DNA of 18,261 bases from UBA10646 sp003456175 (GTDB taxonomy: Bacteria > Bacteroidota > Bacteroidia > Chitinophagales > Chitinophagaceae), in contig DALYLQ010000051.1 of NCBI GenBank assembly GCA_031976225.1, positions 1-18,261 of the forward strand, given 5' to 3'. The notes under the pieces are model-generated. The model worked only from the letters and a program-made list of their open reading frames with translations, had not been told where the DNA came from and did no database searches. This document shows positions 7,308 to 14,589 of this stretch, piece after piece. Each line of letters opens with the position of its first letter. Positions within the stretch are counted from its first letter, which is position 1. A program made the position numbers and the translations under genes.

Positions 7308-7810
7308 CAAATACTATCTCAGAAGCATACGTTTGGGAGTTATTAGCGCAAGTGAACGACCCAGAAGTACCCGTTCTTTCAGTGCTCGACCTTGGTATTG
7401 TTCGAGCGGTAACCGTTAGCCTTACGGCAAATGAAAACGCACCCCAAGTTACCGTAACCATTACGCCTACTTATACTGGCTGCCCCGCTACCGATTTAAT
7501 AGCCATGAATATTCGGCTAGGATTACTGCAAGCCGGTATCCCAAAAGTTAATATACAAACAGTATTATCGCCCGCCTGGACAACAGATTGGATAACACCT
7601 GAAGGTGCAGCCAAGCTAAAAGCCTATGGCATTGCACCACCCGTAGGCAAAAGTTTAGATAATGCTTACTTAGAAGATATTACCGTACCATGCCCCCGCT
7701 GTGGCAGTAATGATACCCAATTGCTATCTGCTTTTGGCAGTACAGCCTGCAAAGCACTTTATCAATGTAGCGATTGTAAAGAACCGTTCGACTATTTCAA
7801 ATGTCATTAA
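7301..7810 (+). CDS. paaD: PaaD, Fe-S maturation factor of the phenylacetyl-CoA epoxidase
   Basis: A 169-residue protein. The N-terminal MIP18/DUF59 domain contains VNDPEVPVLSVLDLGIV (18-34) and PTYTGCPATDL. A C-terminal zinc-ribbon-like segment has CPRCGS and, about 20 residues on, CSDCKEPFDYFKC. PaaD is needed for assembly of an active oxygenase complex, by the SUF/MIP18-type route known for this family. It starts 7 bp inside the end of paaC. The repeat motif at 7419-7433 codes SLTANE in a variable stretch between conserved blocks, where most homologues would tolerate change. Confidence 0.95.
   Translation: MVTNTISEAYVWELLAQVNDPEVPVLSVLDLGIVRAVTVSLTANENAPQVTVTITPTYTGCPATDLIAMNIRLGLLQAGIPKVNIQTVLSPAWTTDWITPEGAAKLKAYGIAPPVGKSLDNAYLEDITVPCPRCGSNDTQLLSAFGSTACKALYQCSDCKEPFDYFKCH
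7419..7441 (-). repeat. Dispersed motif copy 6, extended
   Basis: GCCTTACGGCAAATG (7419-7433) followed by AAAACGCA. The whole 23 bp is identical to 18136-18158. It lies within paaD and codes LTANENA. Confidence 0.7.
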
Positions 7811-7821
7811 TGCTCACGGCT

Positions 7822-7829
7822 TACCTTTG
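7822..7829 (+). promoter_or_regulatory. Candidate -7 box upstream of lysS
   Basis: TACCTTTG matches the Bacteroidota -7 consensus TAnnTTTG exactly, 20 bp before the lysS ATG. No good TTG is seen at the -33 distance. The same TACCTTTGCC occurs before nth. Confidence 0.35.
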
Positions 7830-7849
7830 CCCACCATTAAGATTTTTGT

Positions 7850-9376
7850 ATGAGCATAGCACATTTGAGCGAACAAGAGCAAATTCGTCGCGACAAGCGT
7901 AACGAACTCGAAAAAATAGGTATCGATCCGTATCCTGCGGCGTTGTATCCGGTAAGCCATTATTCGGCCGATATTAAAGCACAATTTTCAGAAGAACATA
8001 AAGAGGCTTTTGCCAACGTATGCGTTGCGGGCCGCATTATGAGTATTAATGATAAAGGCAAAGTATTCTTTATCAAAATTCAAGACCAACAAGGCCTTAT
8101 ACAACTTTATGTTCGTAGAGATGATATTTGTCCGGGCGACGATAAAACCCTTTTTGATGAAGTGGTAAAACGCCTCACCGACCTAGGCGATATTATTGGT
8201 GTAACGGGCTTTGTATTCACCACTCGTACAGGTGAGGTTAGCATTCATGCACAGAGTTTCACCATGCTCACCAAGAGTTTAAAGCCATTACCCGTAGTTA
8301 AAACCGATGCCGATGGCAACGTGTACGATGCCGTAACCGACCCCGAGTTTCGTTATCGCCAGCGCTATGCCGATTTAATTATCAATCCGAATGTTCGTAA
8401 CACTTTTGCACAGCGTACCAAACTTATCAATACAATTCGCCAGTTTTTAAATGAACAAGGTGCTTTAGAGGTAGATACGCCAGTGCTACAAGCCATTCCA
8501 GGTGGTGCAGCGGCTAGGCCATTTGTTACACATCATAATGCATTAGATGTACCATTTTATTTGCGTATTGCGAACGAACTGTACCTCAAGCGTTTGGTAG
8601 TAGGTGGTTTCGATTGGGTGTACGAATTCAGCCGTAACTTTCGTAACGAGGGTATGGATAGAACCCATAACCCAGAGTTCACTGTACTTGAATGGTACAC
8701 CGCCTATAAAGATTACTTCTGGATGATGGAAGTAACCGAACAATTAATGGAACGCATTGCCATAGCACTGCATGGCTCAACCGATGTACAAGTAGGCGAT
8801 AAAACTATTAGCTTCAAGGCGCCTTTTCGTAGAGTAAGTATTTACGAGGCTATTCAAGAAAATACCGGTATAGATATCAGCGATAAAGATGAGGCTGGCC
8901 TACGTGAAGTATGCAAGCAGTTACATATAGAGGTGAACAATACTATGGGTAAAGGCAAACTGGTAGACGAAATTTTTGGTGCCACCAGCGAAGGCAGCTA
9001 CATACAACCCACCTTTATCATCGACTACCCGGTAGAAATGAGTCCGCTTACTAAAAAGCACCGAAACAAAGCTGGTTTGGTAGAGCGTTTTGAGTTGATG
9101 GTGAATGGTAAAGAAATTGCCAACGCTTACAGCGAATTAAACGACCCAATAGATCAACGCCTACGCTTTGAAGAACAAGTACAGCTTATGGAACGTGGCG
9201 ATGATGAGGCCATGTATATAGATTACGATTTTCTTCGTGCACTAGAGTATGGCATGCCTCCTACCAGTGGTATTGGTATCGGCATCGACCGCTTGGTAAT
9301 GCTCATGACCAACCAACCCAGCATTCAAGATGTGTTATTATTTCCACAAATGCGTCCTGAAAAGCAAGAAGGTTAA
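7850..9376 (+). CDS. lysS: Lysyl-tRNA synthetase, class II
   Basis: A 508-residue enzyme of full length that attaches lysine to tRNA-Lys. The N-terminal OB-fold anticodon-binding domain covers about 55-145 (VAGRIMSINDKGKVFFIKIQD). The class II catalytic core follows, with VDTPVLQ (208-214), motif 2 FRNEGMDRTHNPEF (264-277) and motif 3 GIGIGIDRLVML near 475-487. Substrate-pocket landmarks PGGAAARPF and YLRIANELYLKRL are intact. It is not functionally tied to the paa genes just upstream and probably has its own promoter (TACCTTTG, 7822-7829). A strong hairpin follows the gene. Confidence 0.97.
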   Translation: MSIAHLSEQEQIRRDKRNELEKIGIDPYPAALYPVSHYSADIKAQFSEEHKEAFANVCVAGRIMSINDKGKVFFIKIQDQQGLIQLYVRRDDICPGDDKTLFDEVVKRLTDLGDIIGVTGFVFTTRTGEVSIHAQSFTMLTKSLKPLPVVKTDADGNVYDAVTDPEFRYRQRYADLIINPNVRNTFAQRTKLINTIRQFLNEQGALEVDTPVLQAIPGGAAARPFVTHHNALDVPFYLRIANELYLKRLVVGGFDWVYEFSRNFRNEGMDRTHNPEFTVLEWYTAYKDYFWMMEVTEQLMERIAIALHGSTDVQVGDKTISFKAPFRRVSIYEAIQENTGIDISDKDEAGLREVCKQLHIEVNNTMGKGKLVDEIFGATSEGSYIQPTFIIDYPVEMSPLTKKHRNKAGLVERFELMVNGKEIANAYSELNDPIDQRLRFEEQVQLMERGDDEAMYIDYDFLRALEYGMPPTSGIGIGIDRLVMLMTNQPSIQDVLLFPQMRPEKQEG

Positions 9377-9399
9377 GTTCTAATATGCTTTTATTTGTG

Positions 9400-9426
9400 T
9401 AGCGCTCCGCCTTTGGCGGAGCGCTA
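9400..9426. terminator. Strong hairpin downstream of lysS
   Basis: TAGCGCTCCGCC (9400-9411) and GGCGGAGCGCTA (9415-9426) form a perfect 12-bp GC-rich stem with a TTT loop. The following AGCTTTTA is a weak T-tract, so it is either an intrinsic terminator or a 3'-end stabiliser. Confidence 0.7.
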
Positions 9427-9457
9427 AGCTTTTATGGCAATTACACATACTATTCTT

Positions 9458-9482
9458 GTTGCGTATACATTTGCCGTAAGGC
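9458..9482 (+). repeat. Dispersed motif copy 7, extended, upstream of the Crp/Fnr gene
   Basis: CATTTGCCGTAAGGC at 9468-9482, preceded by TTGCGTATA. The GCGT-N3-CATTTGCC arrangement also appears (reverse strand) in the copies at 7419 and 18136. It ends 16 bp before the ATG at 9499. Confidence 0.7.
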
Positions 9483-9498
9483 AATCATCTACATCACT

Positions 9499-10077
9499 AT
9501 GCACCCTTTATTAGCAGCACACTTACGTAAAAAAGCAACCTTTACCGAAGCCGAACTTGCTGCTATTGATGCAGTAGGCAAACCATTTGCACTCAAAAGA
9601 AAAGAACGATTACTAGAGCCAGGCAATATATGTAGGTTCGAGGCCTTCATTACCAAAGGTGTATTACGAAGTTACACAACCGATGCCAAAGGCTCAGAAC
9701 ATACCAATCAGCTAGCTTTTGAAGACCACTGGGTAGGCGATTTATACAGCTCGGCCACCAACACACCGAGCATGTTATGTATTGAAGCAATAGAACCTTC
9801 AGAAGGCGTGCTTTTTAATCGTGCCGATATGGAGCAGCTATACCAAACCATACCAGCCATGAACACTGTTATGCGAATACTGCTTCAAAACGCTTACGTA
9901 GCACTACAGCGCAGGCACAATGCTACCCTTAGCATTAGCGCAGAAGAACGCTATCTGCACCTTTTAAACTACCAGCCCAATATTATTCAACGTGTACCGT
10001 TGGTACATATTGCCAGCTATTTGGGTATTACACCTGAAAGCCTAAGCCGCATTCGTAGGCAGTTAAAACATGCTTAA
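9499..10077 (+). CDS. Crp/Fnr family transcriptional regulator
   Basis: A 192-residue protein with an N-terminal cyclic-nucleotide-binding-like beta-roll (about 25-110: FALKRKERLLEPGNICRFEAF, key parts LLEPGN and GVLRSY) and a dimer helix. The C-terminal helix-turn-helix lies at about 166-190 (VPLVHIASYLGITPESLSRI). The effector pocket lacks the canonical RxS cAMP motif, and no Cys-rich Fe-S motif is visible, so the signal is unknown. Many Bacteroidota carry such single-gene Crp/Fnr regulators. It stands alone between lysS and the sigma operon. One copy of the dispersed motif lies just upstream and one just downstream. Confidence 0.9.
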   Translation: MHPLLAAHLRKKATFTEAELAAIDAVGKPFALKRKERLLEPGNICRFEAFITKGVLRSYTTDAKGSEHTNQLAFEDHWVGDLYSSATNTPSMLCIEAIEPSEGVLFNRADMEQLYQTIPAMNTVMRILLQNAYVALQRRHNATLSISAEERYLHLLNYQPNIIQRVPLVHIASYLGITPESLSRIRRQLKHA

Positions 10078-10085
10078 ACCAATAT

Positions 10086-10100
10086 ACCTTACGGTAAATG
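10086..10100 (-). repeat. Dispersed motif copy 8
   Basis: ACCTTACGGTAAATG, 9 bp after the Crp/Fnr stop codon, followed by GTTAAACGCA. It is the A/T variant of the arms, with TACC/GGTA able to pair. Confidence 0.7.
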
Positions 10101-10151
10101 GTTAAACGCAAAGCCATATAGCTAGTCTTAACATTACACACAAGAACATTA

Positions 10152-10691
10152 ATGACCGATAAAGAACTGTTGCAGGCCTTTGCACAACCGCACAGTCGCG
10201 AAAAAGCCTTCACGGCAATTATGCAGAAGTACCAAGAAAAAATGTACTGGCATATCCGCCGCATGGTAGTGAATCACGACGATGCCAACGATGTGCTTCA
10301 AAACGCTTTTATAAAAGCATGGCGTGGGTTAGACAATTTTAGAGAAGATAGCCAGTTATACACTTGGCTCTATCGAATTGCCACCAACGAAACACTAACA
10401 TTTTTAGAACGCGAAAAAAAGCACACCCACAGCCAATTTGATGGCGACGATGAAAGTCTTACCAACCTTGTAAAAGCCCAAGAAGGCTTCGATGCACAAC
10501 GCCTCGAGTGGAAGTTGCAGCTAGCCATACAACAATTGCCCGAAAAACAACGCCTGGTGTTTAACCTGCGCTACTACGATGAAATGCCCTACGAAGAAAT
10601 GAGCCGCATTTTAGAAACATCGGAAGGCGCATTAAAAGCAAGCTACCACCATGCGGTAAAGAAAATTGAAAGCTTTATGCTCAACAATTAA
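10152..10691 (+). CDS. ECF-type RNA polymerase sigma-70 family sigma factor
   Basis: A 179-residue sigma factor. Region 2 covers about 24-92 (NDVLQNAFIKAWRGLDNFR, YTWLYRIATNETLTFL) and region 4 about 120-175 (LPEKQRLVFNLRYYDEMPYEEMSRIL, key parts LPEKQRLVF and YEEMSRILETSEGALKASYHHAVKK). It would direct RNA polymerase to a small set of promoters. It is the first gene of a three-gene unit, with gaps of 35 and 23 bp to the next two. The second gene is a single-pass membrane protein and a likely anti-sigma factor; the third is a small exported protein. This arrangement is common in Bacteroidota envelope-stress loci. The target genes cannot be told from the sequence. Confidence 0.93.
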   Translation: MTDKELLQAFAQPHSREKAFTAIMQKYQEKMYWHIRRMVVNHDDANDVLQNAFIKAWRGLDNFREDSQLYTWLYRIATNETLTFLEREKKHTHSQFDGDDESLTNLVKAQEGFDAQRLEWKLQLAIQQLPEKQRLVFNLRYYDEMPYEEMSRILETSEGALKASYHHAVKKIESFMLNN

Positions 10692-10726
10692 ACAACTGAA
10701 CCATTATAGAGTCTTTTTACTGAGTT

Positions 10727-11398
10727 ATGGAACCGAATCAAAACATATCGTCTAGCGAAATACAAGCGTTAAGCCCAACAGTAGCAGGCCTACCGCACGA
10801 TATGCCGTACCAAATACCACACGATTATTTCGATACGTTGGCACAACGTACCATGCTACAAGTACGCTTGCAAGCAACACCACAAGCCTACGAAATACCA
10901 CAAGCGTATTTCGAACAGTTGCCCAACAACGTACTACAACAACTGCGAAAAGCAGCTGTACAAGAAGAGTTGGCAGCAATTTCACCTTTCTTAGCAACAG
11001 TGCCCAATACAGCGCCACTGCAAGTACCAGCGAATTACTTTGCGCAATTACAAGCCAAAGCACCCGAATTAAACAGAGCTGGTCAAGGTAAGCTCATCAC
11101 CATGCAGCGCATCAGAACCTTATACATGGCGGCAGCGGCGGCGGTTGTAGCATCGTTGGTAACTATTGGTCTTCAATTACAGCCCATGTACGGCCATCAG
11201 CAAGCTGCTAATACCTTATCTGACAATGAAATTGTACAGTTTTTAGATGCACAAGGCTCTGTAGCCAATATTGCAGCCTCGGCTGTAGATGAATACAGCA
11301 GCAGAGATGATAACTTTTTTGAACTTTTAACCGATGAAGAGCTAGAGCAATACCTTACGGTAAATGGAAGTAGCTCAAGCAGTTCAAAAAAATCTTAA
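10727..11398 (+). CDS. Single-span membrane protein with internal repeats, probable anti-sigma factor
   Basis: 223 residues. A long cytoplasmic N-terminus precedes one membrane span at about 132-150 (YMAAAAAVVASLVTIGLQL region), and an acidic C-terminal part ends in a poly-Ser tail. The N-terminus has three copies of a P-x2-YF motif: YQIPHDYFD (28-36), YEIPQAYFE (55-63) and LQVPANYFA (98-106). Copies 1 and 3 are embedded in a longer repeat of about 24 residues (14-38 and 85-108), with the pattern A-(L/I)-S-P before P-x3-P. No zinc anti-sigma (HxxxCxxC) motif is seen. The anti-sigma role is inferred from its place right after the sigma gene and its topology. The C-terminal LTVN is coded by a copy of the dispersed motif. 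Confidence 0.75.
   Translation: MEPNQNISSSEIQALSPTVAGLPHDMPYQIPHDYFDTLAQRTMLQVRLQATPQAYEIPQAYFEQLPNNVLQQLRKAAVQEELAAISPFLATVPNTAPLQVPANYFAQLQAKAPELNRAGQGKLITMQRIRTLYMAAAAAVVASLVTIGLQLQPMYGHQQAANTLSDNEIVQFLDAQGSVANIAASAVDEYSSRDDNFFELLTDEELEQYLTVNGSSSSSSKKS
11352..11366 (-). repeat. Dispersed motif copy 9
   Basis: ACCTTACGGTAAATG inside the 3' end of the putative anti-sigma gene, coding LTVN. It is identical over 15 bp to the intergenic copy at 10086-10100. Confidence 0.7.
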
Positions 11399-11421
11399 AC
11401 CATTTAAATTTCACTTAAACT

Positions 11422-11877
11422 ATGTATAAGCAACTCCTTAACGTAATTTTTTTATTAAGCCTATCCTACCTTTGTAATGCACAACCGCCACAAGGTGGTA
11501 TGCCACCCAGAGATTTTGCCAAGGTAGAAGCACTCAAAACCGCTTTCATTACCAACGAGCTTAATTTAACGGTGGATGAAGCACAGCGTTTCTGGCCAGT
11601 ATACAACGCTTATCTGAAAGAACTAAAAGATACGCGAAAAGAAAAAATGAACGATGAGTTAGCCTTTGAAGAAGCTGCTCTCGCCATTAAAAAGAAATAC
11701 CGACCAGAATTTAAAAAAATTTTGAACGATGAAGCTCGGGTGAACAAACTCTTTAGCCTCGAGCATAAGTTCAGAGATGCGTTACGAAAAGAAATGGAAC
11801 GCCGAATGCAAATGCGTAATCAGCGCATGAACGGTGGCAACGGAAGAATGCAGCCACCACCTGCGGGAGGTTTCTAA
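11422..11877 (+). CDS. Small exported helical protein of the sigma operon (Spy/CpxP-like sensor)
   Basis: 151 residues with a signal peptide (MYKQLLNVIFLLSLSYLCNA, cleavage before QPP). A charged, mostly helical mature part follows (about 30-125: KTAFITNELNLTVDEAQRFW, then KKKYRPEFKKIL and FSLEHKFRDALRKEMERRM). The tail is rich in Arg, Met, Asn, Gly and Pro. The pattern of helices with LTxxEAxxFWPxY recalls the periplasmic proteins that follow sigma/anti-sigma pairs in Bacteroidota, and more loosely Spy/CpxP chaperones. It is the last gene of the operon, followed by a terminator. A role in sensing envelope state is a guess from context. Confidence 0.75.
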   Translation: MYKQLLNVIFLLSLSYLCNAQPPQGGMPPRDFAKVEALKTAFITNELNLTVDEAQRFWPVYNAYLKELKDTRKEKMNDELAFEEAALAIKKKYRPEFKKILNDEARVNKLFSLEHKFRDALRKEMERRMQMRNQRMNGGNGRMQPPPAGGF

Positions 11878-11881
11878 ATAT

Positions 11882-11898
11882 CATTTGCCTGTAAAGGC
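11882..11898 (+). repeat. Variant of the dispersed motif with a 6-nt loop
   Basis: CATTTGCC-TGTAAA-GGC directly after the stop of the exported protein gene. The flank and arms match the family, but the loop is TGTAAA rather than GTAA. It can form a TGCC/GGCA stem. Confidence 0.35.
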
Positions 11899-11929
11899 AT
11901 AAACTAGGTGTTTTTCATAGGTTAGCAAC

Positions 11930-11962
11930 GGCCAGCTCTTTTTAGGGCAGGCCTATTTTTTT
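11930..11962 (+). terminator. Rho-independent terminator of the sigma operon
   Basis: GGCC (11930-11933) pairs with GGCC (11950-11953). After an A.A mismatch, GCTC (11935-11938) pairs with GGGC (11945-11948), with loop TTTTTA. TATTTTTTT follows at 11954-11962. It lies between the convergent sigma operon and the minus-strand lipoprotein gene. Confidence 0.8.
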
Positions 11963-11989
11963 GCTGGTAAGCCACAAAAGCTGCAACAA

Positions 11990-13357
11990 TTAAAACCGTA
12001 CATGTAGTAATTGAACCTTGCCTGAAACACCGCTAACCGTTAACTCTTTTTGCCTGCCGCCATACTGAATGGTAATGGTTTGTGCTCCAACTGCAAGCGG
12101 CACTCGAACATAATCCACTTCGGCGGGTAGCGATTGCCAGTTACGTGTATCGGCCTTTTCCATCAAAAAATTAAATGCTTCTAGTATTTCGCCAGAAGTT
12201 TTATCTTTTTTCTTCAGTTCTTGCTCGGCGAGCTTTTTTACTAATAACCTTGTTAACGAGGTAGAAAGTTCTGTAAGCAATCGCTGGCGTAACAAGGCTG
12301 GTGCAAGCTGATTAATATCTTGTGCTTTTTCCGGTGTGTACGTAGCTGCACCAATTTTTACCGTAAGGTTAGTTACAGGCATTAACGACTGTTGCGGAAA
12401 GTACTTGGGCAAAGCCAAGCGAAATAAGCTGATATCGCTTAACGATTTATTGGTAAGATCTACGCCAAAACCAACATCCATAGGTATGCGTAGGTTGTGC
12501 ATGTTATCCATGAAAAAGTACCCGCCACCATCTTTAATTAGGGTGAAGAAGTAGTTCTCTTGATCTTTTATGGGTGCACGGCCACGTTCAATAAAAATAA
12601 TTGCTTCGCCACCTTTGCTCTTCGGAATTTCAAGATAACGCACCTGCAACTGCTTTTCTAGCCACTGGCGTTCGCTGTTAAAACCCATTTGTGCTGCGGT
12701 GTATAAAGCGCTCTGTTGTAGCTGCTTTGGTATTGGTGTACCAAAATAAATACCCTTGTCGGCTAAATATACTTCAGATGCGTTACGATATGCGATGAAG
12801 GCATTGTTGATATCGCCAGACGCTTCATATAAAATGCCTTGTAGGTTCAGGGCAAAGGCATCTTGCTGATAGCGATTATTATTGTTATAGCGCTCTTTTT
12901 GACTATTGTTGGCTAATGTAATGCGGCGAGCCTCTACTAAAGCTGCTTCAATATTACCTAATTGCCAATAATTAAGTGCTTTGTAATAATGCATCATAAA
13001 GCGTTCGTAATCTTCTGCTTTATAATCTGCAAGCATAGGATTACCCAATGTGCTTATGGCTAGGTTAACACCTTTTTTATAACCTTCTTCAATTAATGCA
13101 TCGGCTAGGTTAAAATAAAAATTACTACTATCGGGCTGGTTAGCTACATGATACAAATAACCTTTTTCGAAGAATAATAACAGTTGGTTACGGCGAGTAT
13201 TGAGCAGTTTGTTCGACTTCAATAGCTGTTTCGCCTGCGAATAGTTACCTTTTTGTAACTGTTGGTAATATTGTTCCGTTTGTTGGCGATAACTAGCACA
13301 CGATGTTACCATTAACATCATGCAACAAGCTATACACCATTGGTAAAAACGCAACAT
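11990..13357 (-). CDS. COG3014-like TPR lipoprotein
   Basis: 455 residues. The start MLRFYQWCIACCMMLMVTSC with C20 in a VTSC-A lipobox marks a lipoprotein. The N-terminal half (about 25-215) is helical and TPR-like: repeated patterns such as QLQKGNYSQAKQLL, YYKALNYWQLGNIEAALVEA and NLQGILYEASGDINNAFIAY. The C-terminal half is mixed (GEAIIFIERGRAPIKDQ; PLAVGAQTITIQYGGRQ). This matches the COG3014 family, whose genes usually lie next to an LpoB-like gene, as they do here. It is the last gene of the minus-strand operon. The exact role is unknown; a part in envelope assembly or in regulating peptidoglycan synthesis is inferred from its partner. The dispersed motif codes NLTVK at 12355-12369. Confidence 0.85.
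   Translation of the reverse strand: MLRFYQWCIACCMMLMVTSCASYRQQTEQYYQQLQKGNYSQAKQLLKSNKLLNTRRNQLLLFFEKGYLYHVANQPDSSNFYFNLADALIEEGYKKGVNLAISTLGNPMLADYKAEDYERFMMHYYKALNYWQLGNIEAALVEARRITLANNSQKERYNNNNRYQQDAFALNLQGILYEASGDINNAFIAYRNASEVYLADKGIYFGTPIPKQLQQSALYTAAQMGFNSERQWLEKQLQVRYLEIPKSKGGEAIIFIERGRAPIKDQENYFFTLIKDGGGYFFMDNMHNLRIPMDVGFGVDLTNKSLSDISLFRLALPKYFPQQSLMPVTNLTVKIGAATYTPEKAQDINQLAPALLRQRLLTELSTSLTRLLVKKLAEQELKKKDKTSGEILEAFNFLMEKADTRNWQSLPAEVDYVRVPLAVGAQTITIQYGGRQKELTVSGVSGKVQLLHVRF
12355..12369 (+). repeat. Dispersed motif copy 10
   Basis: TTTTTACCGTAAGGT within the COG3014-like gene. On the coding (minus) strand it reads ACCTTACGGTAAAAA and codes LTVK. Confidence 0.6.
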
Positions 13358-13383
13358 TAGTAAGGGTTCTAAGGGTAAAGGAA

Positions 13384-13424
13384 ATGGGTAAATGGGCCGT
13401 TAGCAACACCGCTCATTTACCCAT
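13384..13424. repeat. Long inverted repeat between the two lipoprotein genes
   Basis: ATGGGTAAATGGGC (13384-13397) and GCTCATTTACCCAT (13411-13424) form a stem of 13 Watson-Crick pairs plus one G.T, with a 13-nt loop. It lies in the 85-bp gap between the LpoB-like gene and the COG3014-like gene. It has no T-tract on the minus strand, so it looks like an mRNA-processing or stabilising hairpin, or an operator, rather than a terminator. Confidence 0.6.
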
Positions 13425-13442
13425 ATAACTATTTGTGAAGCT

Positions 13443-14030
13443 TTAGTTTTTAACGTACTTGGCAATTTTTTTATCGCCAATCCAAACTACTTCATTGGTT
13501 TGTAAGTCGGTAAGTTCTAAGCTTACTTGATACTCAACCACTTTCTTCTTTTTAAAGGCATCTACAATACTGGTAATGGTACCTTGTAGTATGTAATCGG
13601 CTCCGGTTTCTAAGCCAAATTTTTTCATAGTGCTTTGGCTCGCATTGGTTTGCTGATCGGCACGTTCGGCACGTAGCTCTTCACGCTTTTTACCACCTTG
13701 TACCAGGCCTACACGAGCCGTGGTAACAAAAGAGCGTTCTAAATCTTTGGTAAAAGTTTCTGCATCTATGTGTTCGTGGCTTTTATTGTTCACAAAACCA
13801 ACAATTACCACTGGCTTTTTACCCTTTTTTTCAATATGGTTTTGTAACCATGCGCCACCAAGGCATTGTTGTATCATAGCTTCGGCCGTCATTCGGCTAT
13901 CACTATTGTTCCAGTTACCACTAATATCAATGGTTTCTTTAGGATCAATTCTGGTTACTTGTCTGTTACAAGCAGTTGTAAATAAGCTAATGCTGGCAAC
14001 TGCTACGGTAAGTTTAAGGGCTTTGAACAT
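13443..14030 (-). CDS. LpoB-like penicillin-binding protein activator lipoprotein
   Basis: 195 residues with a lipoprotein signal (MFKALKLTVAVASISLFTTA, then C21). The mature part has the LpoB/YcfM hallmarks: DISGNWNNSDSR (36-46), MIQQCLGG (52-59), KPVVIVGFVNNKS (72-84) and GADYILQGTITSI (143-155). The end is YQVSLELTDLQTNEVVWIGDKKI (key parts LELTDLQTNEVVW). In Proteobacteria LpoB is an outer-membrane lipoprotein that stimulates PBP1b. In Bacteroidota the fold is kept, but the partner is not established. It lies between an exported Trp/Asn-rich protein gene upstream and the COG3014-like gene downstream, and all three probably share one transcript. Confidence 0.88.
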   Translation of the reverse strand: MFKALKLTVAVASISLFTTACNRQVTRIDPKETIDISGNWNNSDSRMTAEAMIQQCLGGAWLQNHIEKKGKKPVVIVGFVNNKSHEHIDAETFTKDLERSFVTTARVGLVQGGKKREELRAERADQQTNASQSTMKKFGLETGADYILQGTITSIVDAFKKKKVVEYQVSLELTDLQTNEVVWIGDKKIAKYVKN

Positions 14031-14070
14031 ATGTGTAGGATTATACGATGTTTAAATTTTAAAGAGTGTG

Positions 14071-14085
14071 GCCTTACGGCAAATA
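14071..14085 (-). repeat. Dispersed motif copy 11
   Basis: GCCTTACGGCAAATA in the 58-bp gap between the Trp/Asn-rich gene (stop at 14089) and the LpoB-like gene, 3 bp downstream of the stop codon in the minus-strand sense. Confidence 0.7.
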
Positions 14086-14088
14086 TGC

Positions 14089-14496
14089 TTACCAACCGAA
14101 CCACCAATTACCGGTTCTAAAACCAATGTTAGGCCAAAAATTATTGCTCCAACGGTTATTCCAACCCCAGTTGTTATTCCAGCGATTGTTCCAAGGATTA
14201 TTCCACCCATTATCCCACTGGTTCCAACCCATATTTTGGGCACGCATTAAGCGGCGTTGGTTGCGTTGATTTCTTCGTTCGGTACGGCGTTCTTCACGAG
14301 CTTCGTACCAATCGAATGCTTTGTAAGTATTGTGTACGGTTGTACCCATATTTGCCGTAAGGCTATCGGCCATTTTGGTGTACTTCGCCTGGCTTACCAT
14401 GTAATTTGGGTTTTGATCGGCCACCAAGCCATTTTGTGCATTAGCCTGAAACATGAACAAGCCAAGCAACATTAGGGTGAGGTATAAGGGTTTCAT
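14089..14496 (-). CDS. Exported Trp/Asn/Arg-rich low-complexity protein
   Basis: The start is placed at the ATG ending at 14496, because it gives a clean signal peptide (MKPLYLTLMLLGLFMFQANA, cut before QNG). An open frame upstream to 14586 has no support. The mature part (about 115 residues) has a short helical region (residues about 28-65). Then comes a basic stretch (EERRTERRNQRNQRRLMR), then a C-terminal third of WNN/WNNRW units ending in GNWWFGW. The aromatic end is like that of outer-membrane proteins. I recognise no family. Its place upstream of the LpoB-like and COG3014-like genes suggests an envelope role. Plus-strand open frames over this gene are shadows of its codon repeats. Confidence 0.7.
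   Translation of the reverse strand: MKPLYLTLMLLGLFMFQANAQNGLVADQNPNYMVSQAKYTKMADSLTANMGTTVHNTYKAFDWYEAREERRTERRNQRNQRRLMRAQNMGWNQWDNGWNNPWNNRWNNNWGWNNRWSNNFWPNIGFRTGNWWFGW
14349..14363 (+). repeat. Dispersed motif copy 12
   Basis: TATTTGCCGTAAGGC inside the Trp/Asn-rich gene. On the coding strand it codes SLTANM, the same frame as the paaD copy (SLTANE). Confidence 0.65.
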
Positions 14497-14589
14497 GGTG
14501 TGTAATTTTGATAAAGATAATACAAGCCACAGGCCAAATATTGTTAAGGCAACGTAAAACAAGTGATAAAATATTGCTAACGGCAACGA

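Noticed and set aside
9400..9426. Hairpin after lysS as a recombination site
   Set aside because: It is a simple perfect stem after a stop codon with no integron or recombinase nearby; a 3'-end hairpin is the plain reading.
10205..10218. GCCTTCACGGCAA, a near match to the motif with one inserted base
   Set aside because: The core is broken by the insertion, and it lies in the sigma factor coding sequence with no other support.
10397..10409. CTAA-N5-TTAG in the sigma gene as a third TetR site
   Set aside because: The spacing is one base short, and it lies inside coding sequence away from any promoter.
14066..14269. Plus-strand open frames rich in Gln/Leu/Phe or Ile/Pro
   Set aside because: They are shadows of the Trp/Asn codon repeats of the minus-strand exported protein.
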